Part shown: one piece after another, positions 55,956-64,000 of the stretch
How positions within the stretch are numbered: position 1 is the first letter of the stretch
Layout: every line of letters begins with the position of its first letter
Assembly: GCF_014334115.1 (NCBI RefSeq)
Contig: NZ_CP060494.1
Span: forward strand, 558,001-622,000
Source of the DNA: Sphingosinithalassobacter sp. CS137
Lineage (GTDB): Bacteria > Pseudomonadota > Alphaproteobacteria > Sphingomonadales > Sphingomonadaceae
Direction: 5' to 3'
Length of the DNA stretch: 64,000 nt
The notes under the pieces: generated by a model
The model's input: only the letters and a program-made list of their open reading frames with translations
What the model was told of the DNA's origin: nothing
The model's database searches: none
Translations under genes and position numbers: made by a program

Positions 55956-58622
55956 ATGCGGCCGTTGCTGTTGCTTAGCTGTGCCTTTCTTACCCTCGCC
56001 TCCGCCCAGGCGCAGACGGCGCCGGAGCTTCCCTCCGCTGAGGCCGCTACCGAACAGGCGCTGCCGACCGGCCGGCTGCCGGACACGGTGACTCCGACCG
56101 CCTATCGGCTCGATTTCACCATCCTGCCCGAAAGCCCGACCTTTTCCGGCCATACCGAGATCGACGCCACGCTGAACGCGGCGGCGCGGACGATCTATCT
56201 CCACGGTCGCGATCTCGAGGTCGAGCGGGCGACGGTGACCGCGGGCGGCCAGAGCTATCCGGTGACGTTCGAACAGCGCAACCCGTTCGGGCTGGCGACG
56301 GTCGACTTCGGGCGCGAGCTTCCTCCCGGGCGGATCACGCTGACCTTCGACTATGAAGGCAAGCTGCAGGAAGACGTGCCCTCGGGCCTCTATCGCGTGA
56401 AGGTGGAGGACGAATGGTACAGCTGGACTCAGTTCCAGTCGATCGACGCCCGCTCCGCCTTCCCCGGCTTCGACGAGCCGGGATACAAGACGCCGTTCAC
56501 CGTGAGCATCGCCACCGCGCCGGACAATCTGGCGGTGAGCAATGCTCCCGAGGTTCGCAGCGAGACCGAAGGCAATATGGTGCGCCACCATTTCGCGCCG
56601 ACGCCGCCGCTGCCGACCTATCTGGTCGCGCTGGTGACCGGGCCGTTCGTGACGGCCGAGGCAGTGATCCCGCCCACCCCGCAGCGCGCCGAGCCGCTGC
56701 CGCTGCGGATCGTGGGGACGAAGCCGAACGCCGACCGGCTGCGCTATGCACTGGAGGAGACGGGGCCGATCGTGGCGCTGCTCGAATCCTACTTCGATCA
56801 GGCCTTTCCCTTCCCCAAGCTCGACCAGATCGGATCGCCGATCATGCCCGGTGCGATGGAGAATGCCGGAGCCGACATCTATGGCGACGACATCCTGTTC
56901 GTCACCGAGGACTCGAGCAAGGAGGACAAGCAGGCGTTCGGCATGATCGTCGCGCATGAGCTGTCGCACCAATGGTTCGGCGACTATGCCACACCGGCCT
57001 GGTGGGACGACATCTGGCTGAACGAGAGCTTCGCCAACTGGATGGGCTATCGCATCGGCGACGAATGGCGCCCCGAGCTCGACATCGGCACTGGCGCGCT
57101 GGCCGAGGGCTTCGAGGCGATGGAGCTGGATTCGCTGACCGTCGGGCGCCCGATCCATGAGCGCGTGACCAGCGACGCCGATATCGATTCGACCTTCGAC
57201 CAGATCACCTATGGCAAGGGCGGACAGGTGGTGGCGATGATCGCCGCCTATCTGGGCGACGAGAAGTTCCGCGAAGGCGTGCGGCTGCACATGGAGCGCC
57301 ATCCCTACGGCACCGCCGCGACCGACGACTTCTTCGATTCGCTGGCGACCGCGGCCGACGATCCGCGCGTACTCGCGTCGCTGCGCAGCTTCGTCGATCA
57401 GCAGGGCGTGCCGCTGGTGACGCTGACTCGCCGGGACGGCGGCTGGACGGCGACTCAGTCGCCCTATGCGCATCTGGGCACGACGCCCGAGCCACGCCAG
57501 TGGATCGTCCCGCTGTGCATGCAGCGCGGCGCGGCGACACGCGAATGCGTGCTGCTCGACCAGCCGAGCGTTGCGATCGCCGATGTGTCGGGAGCCGGGC
57601 CGCTGATGCCGAACGCAGGCGGCCAGGGCTATTATCGCTTTGCGCTGCCCCAGGCCGAATGGGATGCGTTGATCGCCGCTGCCCCGTCGCTCTCCTCGGG
57701 CGAGGCGATCGCGCTGATCGACAGCCTGTGGGCGGGTTTCCGCGCCGGCAACGTGCCGGTGGAGAAGCTGGTCGCGGCGGCGCGCGTCCTGGCGCGTCAC
57801 CCCGACGCGGAAATCGCGCTCGACAGCGGCAACCGGCTCGCCGCGCTGGAAGAGGACGGCCTGATCTCCGAGGCGGCGCTCCCCGCCTTTCGCGCGACCG
57901 TGGCCTCGATCTATCGGCCGTTCCTCGACGAACTGGGCAGCGACGTCCGGGCCGGCGCCTATGCCGAGGACAACGCCGCCCGCCGCGACCTTCGATCGGC
58001 GCTGATCGAGCTGACCGCCGACACCGGCCGCGATGCCGAACTGCGCGAGTCGCTGACCGCCGCCGCCGACGCCTATCTAGCCGGCGACGCCGACGCGCTC
58101 GACCCGGCGATGCGCGGTGCCGCGTTCCGCTATGCCGCCGCCGACCGCGGCGTGCCGTTTGCGATGCAAGTGGCGCAGCGGGCGATGTCGAGCAGCGACG
58201 CCGCGTTTCAGCAGATGGCGATGGGCGCGCTGATGCAATCGGGCAACCCGGACGTCGGCAGGTTCCTGCTGGGCCTGTTGAGCAACGAGGCGGTTCCCGC
58301 CGGTCAGCGGATGTTCGCGCTCTATGGACTGCTGGGCAGCGCCGGAACCCGCGACGTGGCGTTCGACTTCCTCGCGGAGAATTTCGAGACCTTCTCCGGC
58401 GGCGGCGGCGGCATCTTCTTCGCGCGCGCGGGCCAGGCATTCGCCGGATTCTGCTCGGCCGAGCGGGCGACCGCACTCGAAGAGCGCGTCCTGCCGATCC
58501 TGGAGCAGGCGGGCGGTTCGCTGAGCCTGCGCCGAGCGATCGAACAGATCCGCAACTGCGCCACGTTCAAGCAGGCAAAGGCGGAAGACGTGAGCGCCGC
58601 CTTCCTGGCGATGCAGCGCTGA
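55956..58622 (+). CDS. Exported M1-family metalloaminopeptidase
   Basis: 888 residues with a signal peptide (MRPLLLLSCAFLTLASAQAQ). An N-terminal beta-saddle precedes the catalytic domain with the exopeptidase motif MPGAMENAGAD and zinc site H334ELSH338 in HELSHQWFGD plus E357 in NESFANWMG. A long C-terminal helical ERAP1-like domain follows. It removes N-terminal residues from peptides, here in the periplasm. AAGGAG is 9 bases before the ATG. Confidence 0.96.
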   Translation: MRPLLLLSCAFLTLASAQAQTAPELPSAEAATEQALPTGRLPDTVTPTAYRLDFTILPESPTFSGHTEIDATLNAAARTIYLHGRDLEVERATVTAGGQSYPVTFEQRNPFGLATVDFGRELPPGRITLTFDYEGKLQEDVPSGLYRVKVEDEWYSWTQFQSIDARSAFPGFDEPGYKTPFTVSIATAPDNLAVSNAPEVRSETEGNMVRHHFAPTPPLPTYLVALVTGPFVTAEAVIPPTPQRAEPLPLRIVGTKPNADRLRYALEETGPIVALLESYFDQAFPFPKLDQIGSPIMPGAMENAGADIYGDDILFVTEDSSKEDKQAFGMIVAHELSHQWFGDYATPAWWDDIWLNESFANWMGYRIGDEWRPELDIGTGALAEGFEAMELDSLTVGRPIHERVTSDADIDSTFDQITYGKGGQVVAMIAAYLGDEKFREGVRLHMERHPYGTAATDDFFDSLATAADDPRVLASLRSFVDQQGVPLVTLTRRDGGWTATQSPYAHLGTTPEPRQWIVPLCMQRGAATRECVLLDQPSVAIADVSGAGPLMPNAGGQGYYRFALPQAEWDALIAAAPSLSSGEAIALIDSLWAGFRAGNVPVEKLVAAARVLARHPDAEIALDSGNRLAALEEDGLISEAALPAFRATVASIYRPFLDELGSDVRAGAYAEDNAARRDLRSALIELTADTGRDAELRESLTAAADAYLAGDADALDPAMRGAAFRYAAADRGVPFAMQVAQRAMSSSDAAFQQMAMGALMQSGNPDVGRFLLGLLSNEAVPAGQRMFALYGLLGSAGTRDVAFDFLAENFETFSGGGGGIFFARAGQAFAGFCSAERATALEERVLPILEQAGGSLSLRRAIEQIRNCATFKQAKAEDVSAAFLAMQR

Positions 58623-58629
58623 GCCGCGC

Positions 58630-58660
58630 GCCCGCCGCCCGAACGGATCGGGCGGCGGGC
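58630..58660. terminator. Strong bidirectional hairpin
   Basis: GCCCGCCGCCCGA and TCGGGCGGCGGGC form a perfect 13-base-pair stem with a 5-base loop, 7 bases after the aminopeptidase stop and 7 bases before the convergent ligase stop. Confidence 0.75.
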
Positions 58661-58667
58661 ACCGCGA

Positions 58668-60263
58668 TCAGGCGGCGGTTTCGAGCCGATAGTCGCGATA
58701 GCGTTCCCGGATCGCGGTCTTGAGCAGCTTGCCGGTCGCGGTGTGCGGCAGCTCGTCGACGAACTCGATCGCGTCGGGCAGCCACCATTTGGCGACATGC
58801 TGCTCGAGATAGGCAAGTATCTCGTCCGGTGTCACGTCGCTGCCCTCTTTGCGCACCACCAGCAGCAGCGGGCGCTCGTCCCATTTGGGGTGCGGAACGC
58901 CGATCGCGGCAGCTTCGGCAACTCCGTCGCAGCCGACGGCGGCATTTTCCAGCTCGACGGAGCTGATCCATTCGCCGCCCGACTTGATGACATCCTTCGA
59001 CCGGTCGGTGATCTGCATCGTGCCGTCGGGATGCAGCACCGCGACGTCGCCGGTATCGAACCAGCCGTCGTCGGTGAGCGCGTCCTCCTCGGCCTTGAAA
59101 TAGCGCTTGATGATCCAGGGCCCGCGCACCTGGAGCCGGCCCGAACTCTTGCCGTCGCGCGGCTGGCGGACGCCTTCATCGTCGACGATGCGCAGTTCGA
59201 CGCCGAACGGCACCTTGCCCTGCTTCGTCACTTGCTCGACCTGCTGCTCGAAGCTCAGCTCGTCCCAATCCGGCGAGGGGGCCCCCATGGTGCCGATCGG
59301 CGAGGTTTCGGTCATCCCCCAGGCATGGTTCACTCGCGCGCCCATCTTCATGATCCGCTCGATCATCGCGCGCGGCGCGGCCGAGCCGCCGATCGTGACG
59401 ATCTTGAGATGCTCGGGCGCGTTGCCGGTCGCGTCCATATATTGGAACATCGCGAACCACACGGTGGGCACGCCGGCCGTGTGGGTCACTTTCTCGCGGT
59501 TCATCAGTTCGCACAGCACCGCCGGCTCGTTGACCGCCGACATCACCAGCTTGGTGCCCACCGCAGGCGCGGCGAACGGCAGCCCCCAGCCGACGGCATG
59601 GAACATCGGCACGATCGGCATGCAGACCGCACGCTGCGACAGATCGAACACGTCGGGCTGAAGCTCGGCGATGGCATGAATCACGCTGGAGCGGTGGGTA
59701 TAGATCACGCCCTTCGGATTGCCCGTCGTGCCGCTGGTGTAGCAGAGCATGCAGGGCTCCTTCTCGTCGCCCTCCACCCAGCTGTAATTGCCGTCCTCCT
59801 GCGCGATCACCGCCTCGAAACTGTCGGCGCCGTCGCCATCGAAAACGATATAATGCTCGATCGTCTTCCACTGCGGCTTCAGCTTCTCGACCAGCGGCGC
59901 GAACGCACGATCGTAGAGAAGAACCTTATCCTCGGCGTGGTTGGCGATATATTCGAGCTGATCGTGGAACAGGCGCGGATTGATCGTGTGGATGATCCCG
60001 CCCATGCCGATCGCGCCGTACCAGGCGACGAGATGGCGATGGTGGTTCATGCCGAGCGTGGCGACGCGATCGCCGGGCTTCACGCCCATCCGCTCGAGCG
60101 CCTGGGCCAGCTTCTTCGAATCGCGGGCGATACCCGCCCAGGTCGTCCGTGTCTCGCTGCCGTCGGCCCAGCGGCTGACGATCTCCCGCGACCAATGCTC
60201 GCGTTCGGCGTGATCGAGCAATCGCATCACGCGCAGCTCGAAGTCCTGCATGGCACCCAGCAT
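58668..60263 (-). CDS. AMP-forming acyl-CoA synthetase (FadD/AlkK-like)
   Basis: 531 residues. [19 protein letters not shown] (P-loop), [71 protein letters not shown] and the catalytic lysine in [17 protein letters not shown] are present. The sequence resembles medium- and long-chain fatty acid synthetases. GGAG lies 6 bases before ATG 60263; a GTG one codon earlier is possible. It could supply substrate to the beta-oxidation genes in the window. Confidence 0.94.
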   Translation of the reverse strand: MLGAMQDFELRVMRLLDHAEREHWSREIVSRWADGSETRTTWAGIARDSKKLAQALERMGVKPGDRVATLGMNHHRHLVAWYGAIGMGGIIHTINPRLFHDQLEYIANHAEDKVLLYDRAFAPLVEKLKPQWKTIEHYIVFDGDGADSFEAVIAQEDGNYSWVEGDEKEPCMLCYTSGTTGNPKGVIYTHRSSVIHAIAELQPDVFDLSQRAVCMPIVPMFHAVGWGLPFAAPAVGTKLVMSAVNEPAVLCELMNREKVTHTAGVPTVWFAMFQYMDATGNAPEHLKIVTIGGSAAPRAMIERIMKMGARVNHAWGMTETSPIGTMGAPSPDWDELSFEQQVEQVTKQGKVPFGVELRIVDDEGVRQPRDGKSSGRLQVRGPWIIKRYFKAEEDALTDDGWFDTGDVAVLHPDGTMQITDRSKDVIKSGGEWISSVELENAAVGCDGVAEAAAIGVPHPKWDERPLLLVVRKEGSDVTPDEILAYLEQHVAKWWLPDAIEFVDELPHTATGKLLKTAIRERYRDYRLETAA

Positions 60264-60377
60264 CACTCTCTCCGGCTTTTCGTTTGCGCAAGCCTAGCGT
60301 GAGGCAGCGAGCCGAGTCGAGTGGCCGTGCTGTCGAAGGGACTGAATCGCGGCCGGGCCGTGCTCGGAGAGCGGGCG

Positions 60378-63300
60378 TCAGGCGACCGAAGCGAGCCGTG
60401 TCTCGGCAGACTTGAGCGCGGCCCAACGGATCCCGTCGAGGCGCTCGATCCGCGCGGCGAGCTCTCCGTCGAGGCGAAAGTCGCGGCCGAGCACCAGTTC
60501 GGCTTCGCCTTCGGGCTCCAGCGGTGCGCGGACATGGACTTCGCCGCGGCCGCCGCGCTGCTCCCCGACGATACAGGCAAGCAACGGCAGCACCTGGGGA
60601 TCGTCGATCGCGAGATCGAGCACCAGCCGTGCGCTGTTTGCCAGTGCCTCGAACGGCTGGACGCGCTTCACGGTGACGCGGGGCGTCTCCTCGCCCGGCC
60701 GCCGGTCGAGCTCGACGGTGAGCACCGCACAGCCGCCCTCGCGGGCAGCCTCTTCGAGATCGTTCGAGGCCGCTTCGTCGAAGCAGGTCGCGACGAGCTG
60801 ACCGGTAGCGTCCGAAATGCCTGCCATCAGATAGCGGTTGCCGCGCGCGGAGGTGCGCCAGCGCGCGTCCTCGACCAGCGCCGCCACCATCGCGCCGACA
60901 CGCGCACCTTCGGGCACCGGCACATCGGCCAGGCTGGCGAGCGTCCGAGCGCCATGGACGCGCGCGAGATGCGCATAGCGGTCGAGCGGATGCGCCGAGA
61001 AATAGAAGCCGAACGCGTCCTTTTCCGCGGAGATCCGCTGAGTGAGCGACCAGTGCGCGCTCGTCGGAAGCTGGATGCGCGAGCCACCCGGCTCGGCATC
61101 GCCGAACAGGCCCCCCTGCCCGCTCGTGCGGCTTTCATGGGTGCGCTGCGCCACCGCCAGGATCGTTTCCGCGGCGGCGTGGACGCCGGCACGATCGGGC
61201 TCGATCGAATCGAATGCGCCCGCGCCCGCCAGCGTTTCGAGCTGCCGCTTGTTGAGCAGCCGCGGATCGACCCGCGTGGCGAGATCGTCGAGCGACTGGA
61301 ACCGACCGCCCTCGGCACGCTCGGCGACCAGCAGCTCCATGGCGCGCTCGCCGAGCCCCTTGAGGGCGGCGAGACCATAGCGGACCGCGAGGCCGTCCTG
61401 CGCCTCCTCCACCGAGAATTCCGCTTCGCTTTCGTTGAGATCGGGCGGCAGGCAAGTGACGCCGAGGCGCTTCATGTCGTCGGCGAAGATCGCGAGCTTG
61501 TCGGTCTGATCGAGATCGAAGCACATCGATGCGGCGAAGAATTCGTGCGGGTGATGCGCCTTGAGCCACGCAGTCTGATAGGCGAGCAGCGCATAGGCCG
61601 CGGCGTGCGACTTGTTGAAGCCATAGCCGGCGAACTTGGCGATCAAATCGAACAGCTCGTTGGCCTTGGCCTCGCCGATCTGATTGTGCTCGGCGCACCC
61701 GGTGACGAAGATCGCGCGCTGCTTTTCCATCTCCGCGGGAATCTTCTTGCCCATCGCGCGGCGCAGCATGTCCGCACCACCGAGCGTATAGCCCGCCAGC
61801 ACCTGCGCGGCCTGCATCACCTGCTCCTGATAGACGAAGATCCCGTAGGTCTCGTTCAGAATGTCCTCGAGCAGCGGGTGCGGATATTCGATCGACTCGC
61901 GGCCGTTCTTGCGCGCGCCGAACAGCGGGATGTTGTCCATCGGGCCCGGGCGGTAGAGCGAGACGAGCGCGATGATGTCGCCGAAATTGGTCGGGCGCAC
62001 GGCGGACAGAGTGCGCCGCATCCCTTCCGATTCGAGCTGGAACACGCCCACCGTGTCGCCGCGCTGGAGCAGTTCGTAAACGCCCGCGTCCTCCCAGCCG
62101 AGCGCCGCGAGATCGACGGCGATGCCGCGCTTCCCGAGCAGCGCCACCGCCTTGTCGAGCACCGAAAGCGTCTTGAGGCCGAGAAAGTCGAACTTCACCA
62201 GACCCGCCGCCTCGACATATTTCATGTCGAACTGAGTGACGGGCATGTCGGAACGCGGATCGCGATAGAGCGGCACCAGCTCGGCGAGCGGTCGGTCGCC
62301 GATCACCACGCCCGCGGCATGGGTCGAGCTGTGCCGCGGCAGCCCTTCCAGCCGTGAGGCGAGATCCCACAGGTGGCGCACCTGCGGATCGCCCTCGATT
62401 TCCGAATGCAGCTCGCTGACGCCGTTATAGGCACGGTCGAGCGTCCAGGGATCGGTGGGATGATTGGGGACGAGCTTGGCCAGCCGGTCGACATGGCCAT
62501 AGCTCATCTGGAGCACGCGGCCGGTGTCCTTCAGCACGGCGCGTGCCTTCATCGTACCGAAGGTGATGATCTGCGCCACGGTATCGCGGCCGTATTTCTG
62601 CTGGACGTAGCGGATCACTTCGCCGCGCCGCGTTTCACAGAAATCAATGTCGAAGTCCGGCATCGACACGCGTTCGGGATTGAGAAAGCGTTCGAACAGC
62701 AGGCCGAGCTTGATCGGATCGAGATCGGTGATGGTGAGCGCCCAGGCGACCGCCGAGCCCGCGCCCGAACCGCGGCCCGGCCCGACCGGAATGTCGTTGT
62801 CCTTCGCCCATTTGATGAAATCGGCGACGATCAGGAAATAGCCCGGAAAGCCCATGCCGACGATCACGTCGAGCTCATATTCGAGCCGCGCGAAATAATC
62901 GGGAAAGCGCTGGCGGAGCGCGTCTTCGGAGCAGTCCGGGGCGGCAGGCGCCGCTGGCGCTCCCTCCCCCGGATCGGCCGTGGTTTCGACCGCTGCCGCA
63001 CCCGATTCGAGCGCGACGATCTTGGCGAGCCTGCGCAGGAGGCCGGCGCGCGCCTGCTCGCGCAGCATCGCCGCCTCACCTTCGCGGTCGCCGGCGAGGC
63101 TGGGCAGGATCGGCTTGCGCTTGGGCGCGGCAAAGGCGGTGCGCTGGGCGACGACCAGCGTGTTCGCGAGCGCCTCCGGCAAGTCGGCGAACAGGGTTTC
63201 CATCTCGCCGGCCGGCTTCATCCAAGCATGGGGCGAGCTGCGCCGGCGATCGTCGCTCGCGACATAGCTCGACCCCGCAATGCACAGCATCGCGTCGTGC

Positions 63301-63956
63301 GCCTCGTGAAAATCCTCCTCGGAAAAGCAGCACGGATTGGTCGCGACCAGCGGCAGGCCGCGATCATAGGCGAGATCGAGCAGTTTCGGCTCGGCCAGGG
63401 TTTCGGTCTCGTCGAAGCGGCGCGAAATCTCGAGATAGAGCCGGTCGCCGAACAGCGCCTGGAGCGCATCGGCGTATCTGCCCGCCGCGGTGTCCTGCCC
63501 CTCGGCATACAGGCGCGCGAGCGCTCCCTCGCCGCCGGCAGTGAGCGCGATCAGGCCGTCGCAGCGGCCCTGAAGCGCGTCGAACGGGATATGCGCGTCC
63601 CATTCGATCGGCCGGTCGAGATGCGCCATCGAAACGAGTGCACAAAGATTCTCATAGCCGGTCGCGTCCTGCGCATAGAGCGCGAGCCAGTCGATCGCTG
63701 GCGCGGCGCCGTCGGCCGGATCGGGCCTAGCCACAGCGAGCAGCGTGCCGACGATCGGCTGCACGCCGGCCTTGGCGCAGGCATCCGAGAAGGGCATCGC
63801 GGCATAGAGGCCGTTGCGATCCGCGACTGCCACCGCCGGGAAGCCGAGTTCGCGCGCGCGCGCGGCGATCGCCTTCGGCTCGATGGCGCCTTCCAGCATC
63901 GTGAAGGAGGAGAAGACGCGTAGCGGAACGAAGCCCGAGTGCATGCCCCCGGTCAT
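60378..63956 (-). CDS. dnaE: DNA polymerase III alpha subunit
   Basis: Replicative polymerase, 1192 residues. Domains in order are PHP (about 1-290), the polymerase domain with VGPGRGSGAGSAVAWAL, catalytic aspartates in PDFDIDFCETRRGEVI near residue 430, STHAAGVVIGD, LYRPGPMDNIP and GYGFNKSHAAAYALLAYQT, then the helix-hairpin-helix and an OB-fold domain near residue 1000 that precedes the C-terminal tau-binding part. Length and the OB and C-terminal regions favour replicative DnaE over the shorter error-prone DnaE2. PHP motif I reads FVPLRVFSSFT without histidines, so PHP metal binding is probably lost. An alternative ATG is at 63944. Confidence 0.97.
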   Translation of the reverse strand: MTGGMHSGFVPLRVFSSFTMLEGAIEPKAIAARARELGFPAVAVADRNGLYAAMPFSDACAKAGVQPIVGTLLAVARPDPADGAAPAIDWLALYAQDATGYENLCALVSMAHLDRPIEWDAHIPFDALQGRCDGLIALTAGGEGALARLYAEGQDTAAGRYADALQALFGDRLYLEISRRFDETETLAEPKLLDLAYDRGLPLVATNPCCFSEEDFHEAHDAMLCIAGSSYVASDDRRRSSPHAWMKPAGEMETLFADLPEALANTLVVAQRTAFAAPKRKPILPSLAGDREGEAAMLREQARAGLLRRLAKIVALESGAAAVETTADPGEGAPAAPAAPDCSEDALRQRFPDYFARLEYELDVIVGMGFPGYFLIVADFIKWAKDNDIPVGPGRGSGAGSAVAWALTITDLDPIKLGLLFERFLNPERVSMPDFDIDFCETRRGEVIRYVQQKYGRDTVAQIITFGTMKARAVLKDTGRVLQMSYGHVDRLAKLVPNHPTDPWTLDRAYNGVSELHSEIEGDPQVRHLWDLASRLEGLPRHSSTHAAGVVIGDRPLAELVPLYRDPRSDMPVTQFDMKYVEAAGLVKFDFLGLKTLSVLDKAVALLGKRGIAVDLAALGWEDAGVYELLQRGDTVGVFQLESEGMRRTLSAVRPTNFGDIIALVSLYRPGPMDNIPLFGARKNGRESIEYPHPLLEDILNETYGIFVYQEQVMQAAQVLAGYTLGGADMLRRAMGKKIPAEMEKQRAIFVTGCAEHNQIGEAKANELFDLIAKFAGYGFNKSHAAAYALLAYQTAWLKAHHPHEFFAASMCFDLDQTDKLAIFADDMKRLGVTCLPPDLNESEAEFSVEEAQDGLAVRYGLAALKGLGERAMELLVAERAEGGRFQSLDDLATRVDPRLLNKRQLETLAGAGAFDSIEPDRAGVHAAAETILAVAQRTHESRTSGQGGLFGDAEPGGSRIQLPTSAHWSLTQRISAEKDAFGFYFSAHPLDRYAHLARVHGARTLASLADVPVPEGARVGAMVAALVEDARWRTSARGNRYLMAGISDATGQLVATCFDEAASNDLEEAAREGGCAVLTVELDRRPGEETPRVTVKRVQPFEALANSARLVLDLAIDDPQVLPLLACIVGEQRGGRGEVHVRAPLEPEGEAELVLGRDFRLDGELAARIERLDGIRWAALKSAETRLASVA

Positions 63957-64000
63957 GGCGCCGGAGCGGCCGCTTGCCAAGCCGGCGCACCGAGTTGTCC

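Noticed and set aside
60321..62357. A 678-codon plus-strand frame over dnaE
   Set aside because: Antisense to dnaE with no recognisable domain.

Overview
The window is a high-GC, gene-dense, mostly housekeeping stretch of an alphaproteobacterial chromosome. Sphingomonadales (Sphingomonas or a close relative) fits best. The evidence is protein-level resemblance of IMP dehydrogenase, DnaE, the ChvG/ChvI-HprK-RapZ-PTS cluster and the lptD-surA-pdxA-rsmA operon to sphingomonad versions, a TonB-dependent receptor beside acyl-CoA genes, and an alphaproteobacterial-type general-stress (EcfG) promoter. I saw no rRNA, tRNA, CRISPR array, insertion sequence or phage gene, and no stretch over 300 bases without a gene.

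Layout. 1-6.4 kb: a catabolic-looking accessory block with a TonB-dependent receptor (truncated by the window edge), two paired acyl-CoA dehydrogenases, an AMP-forming acyl-CoA ligase and a thioesterase-fold protein. 6.5-9.5 kb: a secreted protein of eight EF-hand-like loops, then an OmpR-type response regulator and its histidine kinase. 9.6-16.2 kb: ndk and holC on the minus strand, then the outer-membrane biogenesis operon lptD-surA-pdxA-rsmA. 16.2-26.6 kb: a TPR protein, an RsmB-family methyltransferase, an exported serine hydrolase, guaB, a CitE-like lyase, a band-7/NfeD pair, and a Tat-exported DUF885 peptidase followed by an unknown secreted protein. 26.7-32.8 kb: pckA divergent from chvI-chvG-hprK-rapZ-EIIA-HPr, a regulatory phosphotransfer locus without sugar permease components. 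32.9-37.7 kb: an rRNA methyltransferase, a META-domain protein, rmuC, a cysteine-rich copper-binding four-helix protein behind a near-perfect EcfG promoter, def and recR. 37.8-50 kb: fmt-truA, then a long minus-strand series (RlmD-like methyltransferase, NnrE/NnrD fusion, lipoprotein, ilvD, N-formylglutamate amidohydrolase, enoyl-CoA hydratase, ispE, TPR protein, ETF-quinone oxidoreductase). 50-64 kb: a degenerate uracil-DNA-glycosylase-like protein translationally coupled to a lytic transglycosylase and MoaB, a VOC protein, a SHOCT/SH3 membrane protein, an SplB-like radical SAM protein behind a LexA-type box, an M1 aminopeptidase, a second acyl-CoA ligase, and dnaE.

How the genes work together. 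Many neighbours overlap by 4 bases (GTGA or ATGA), so the window is built of tightly coupled operons separated by compact GC hairpins, usually between convergent genes. The acyl-CoA dehydrogenases, enoyl-CoA hydratase, two ligases and ETF-QO together can feed beta-oxidation electrons to quinone. The pckA/ChvGI/PTS block is a known alphaproteobacterial link between envelope or acid sensing and carbon state. No complete undescribed system stands out. The best leads are the predicted non-catalytic dehydrogenase subunit, the degenerate UDG-like protein coupled to a lytic transglycosylase, the DUF885-plus-unknown exported pair, the EcfG-driven copper protein, two GTTC-N7-GTTC boxes, and a ten-codon leader frame overlapping chvI.
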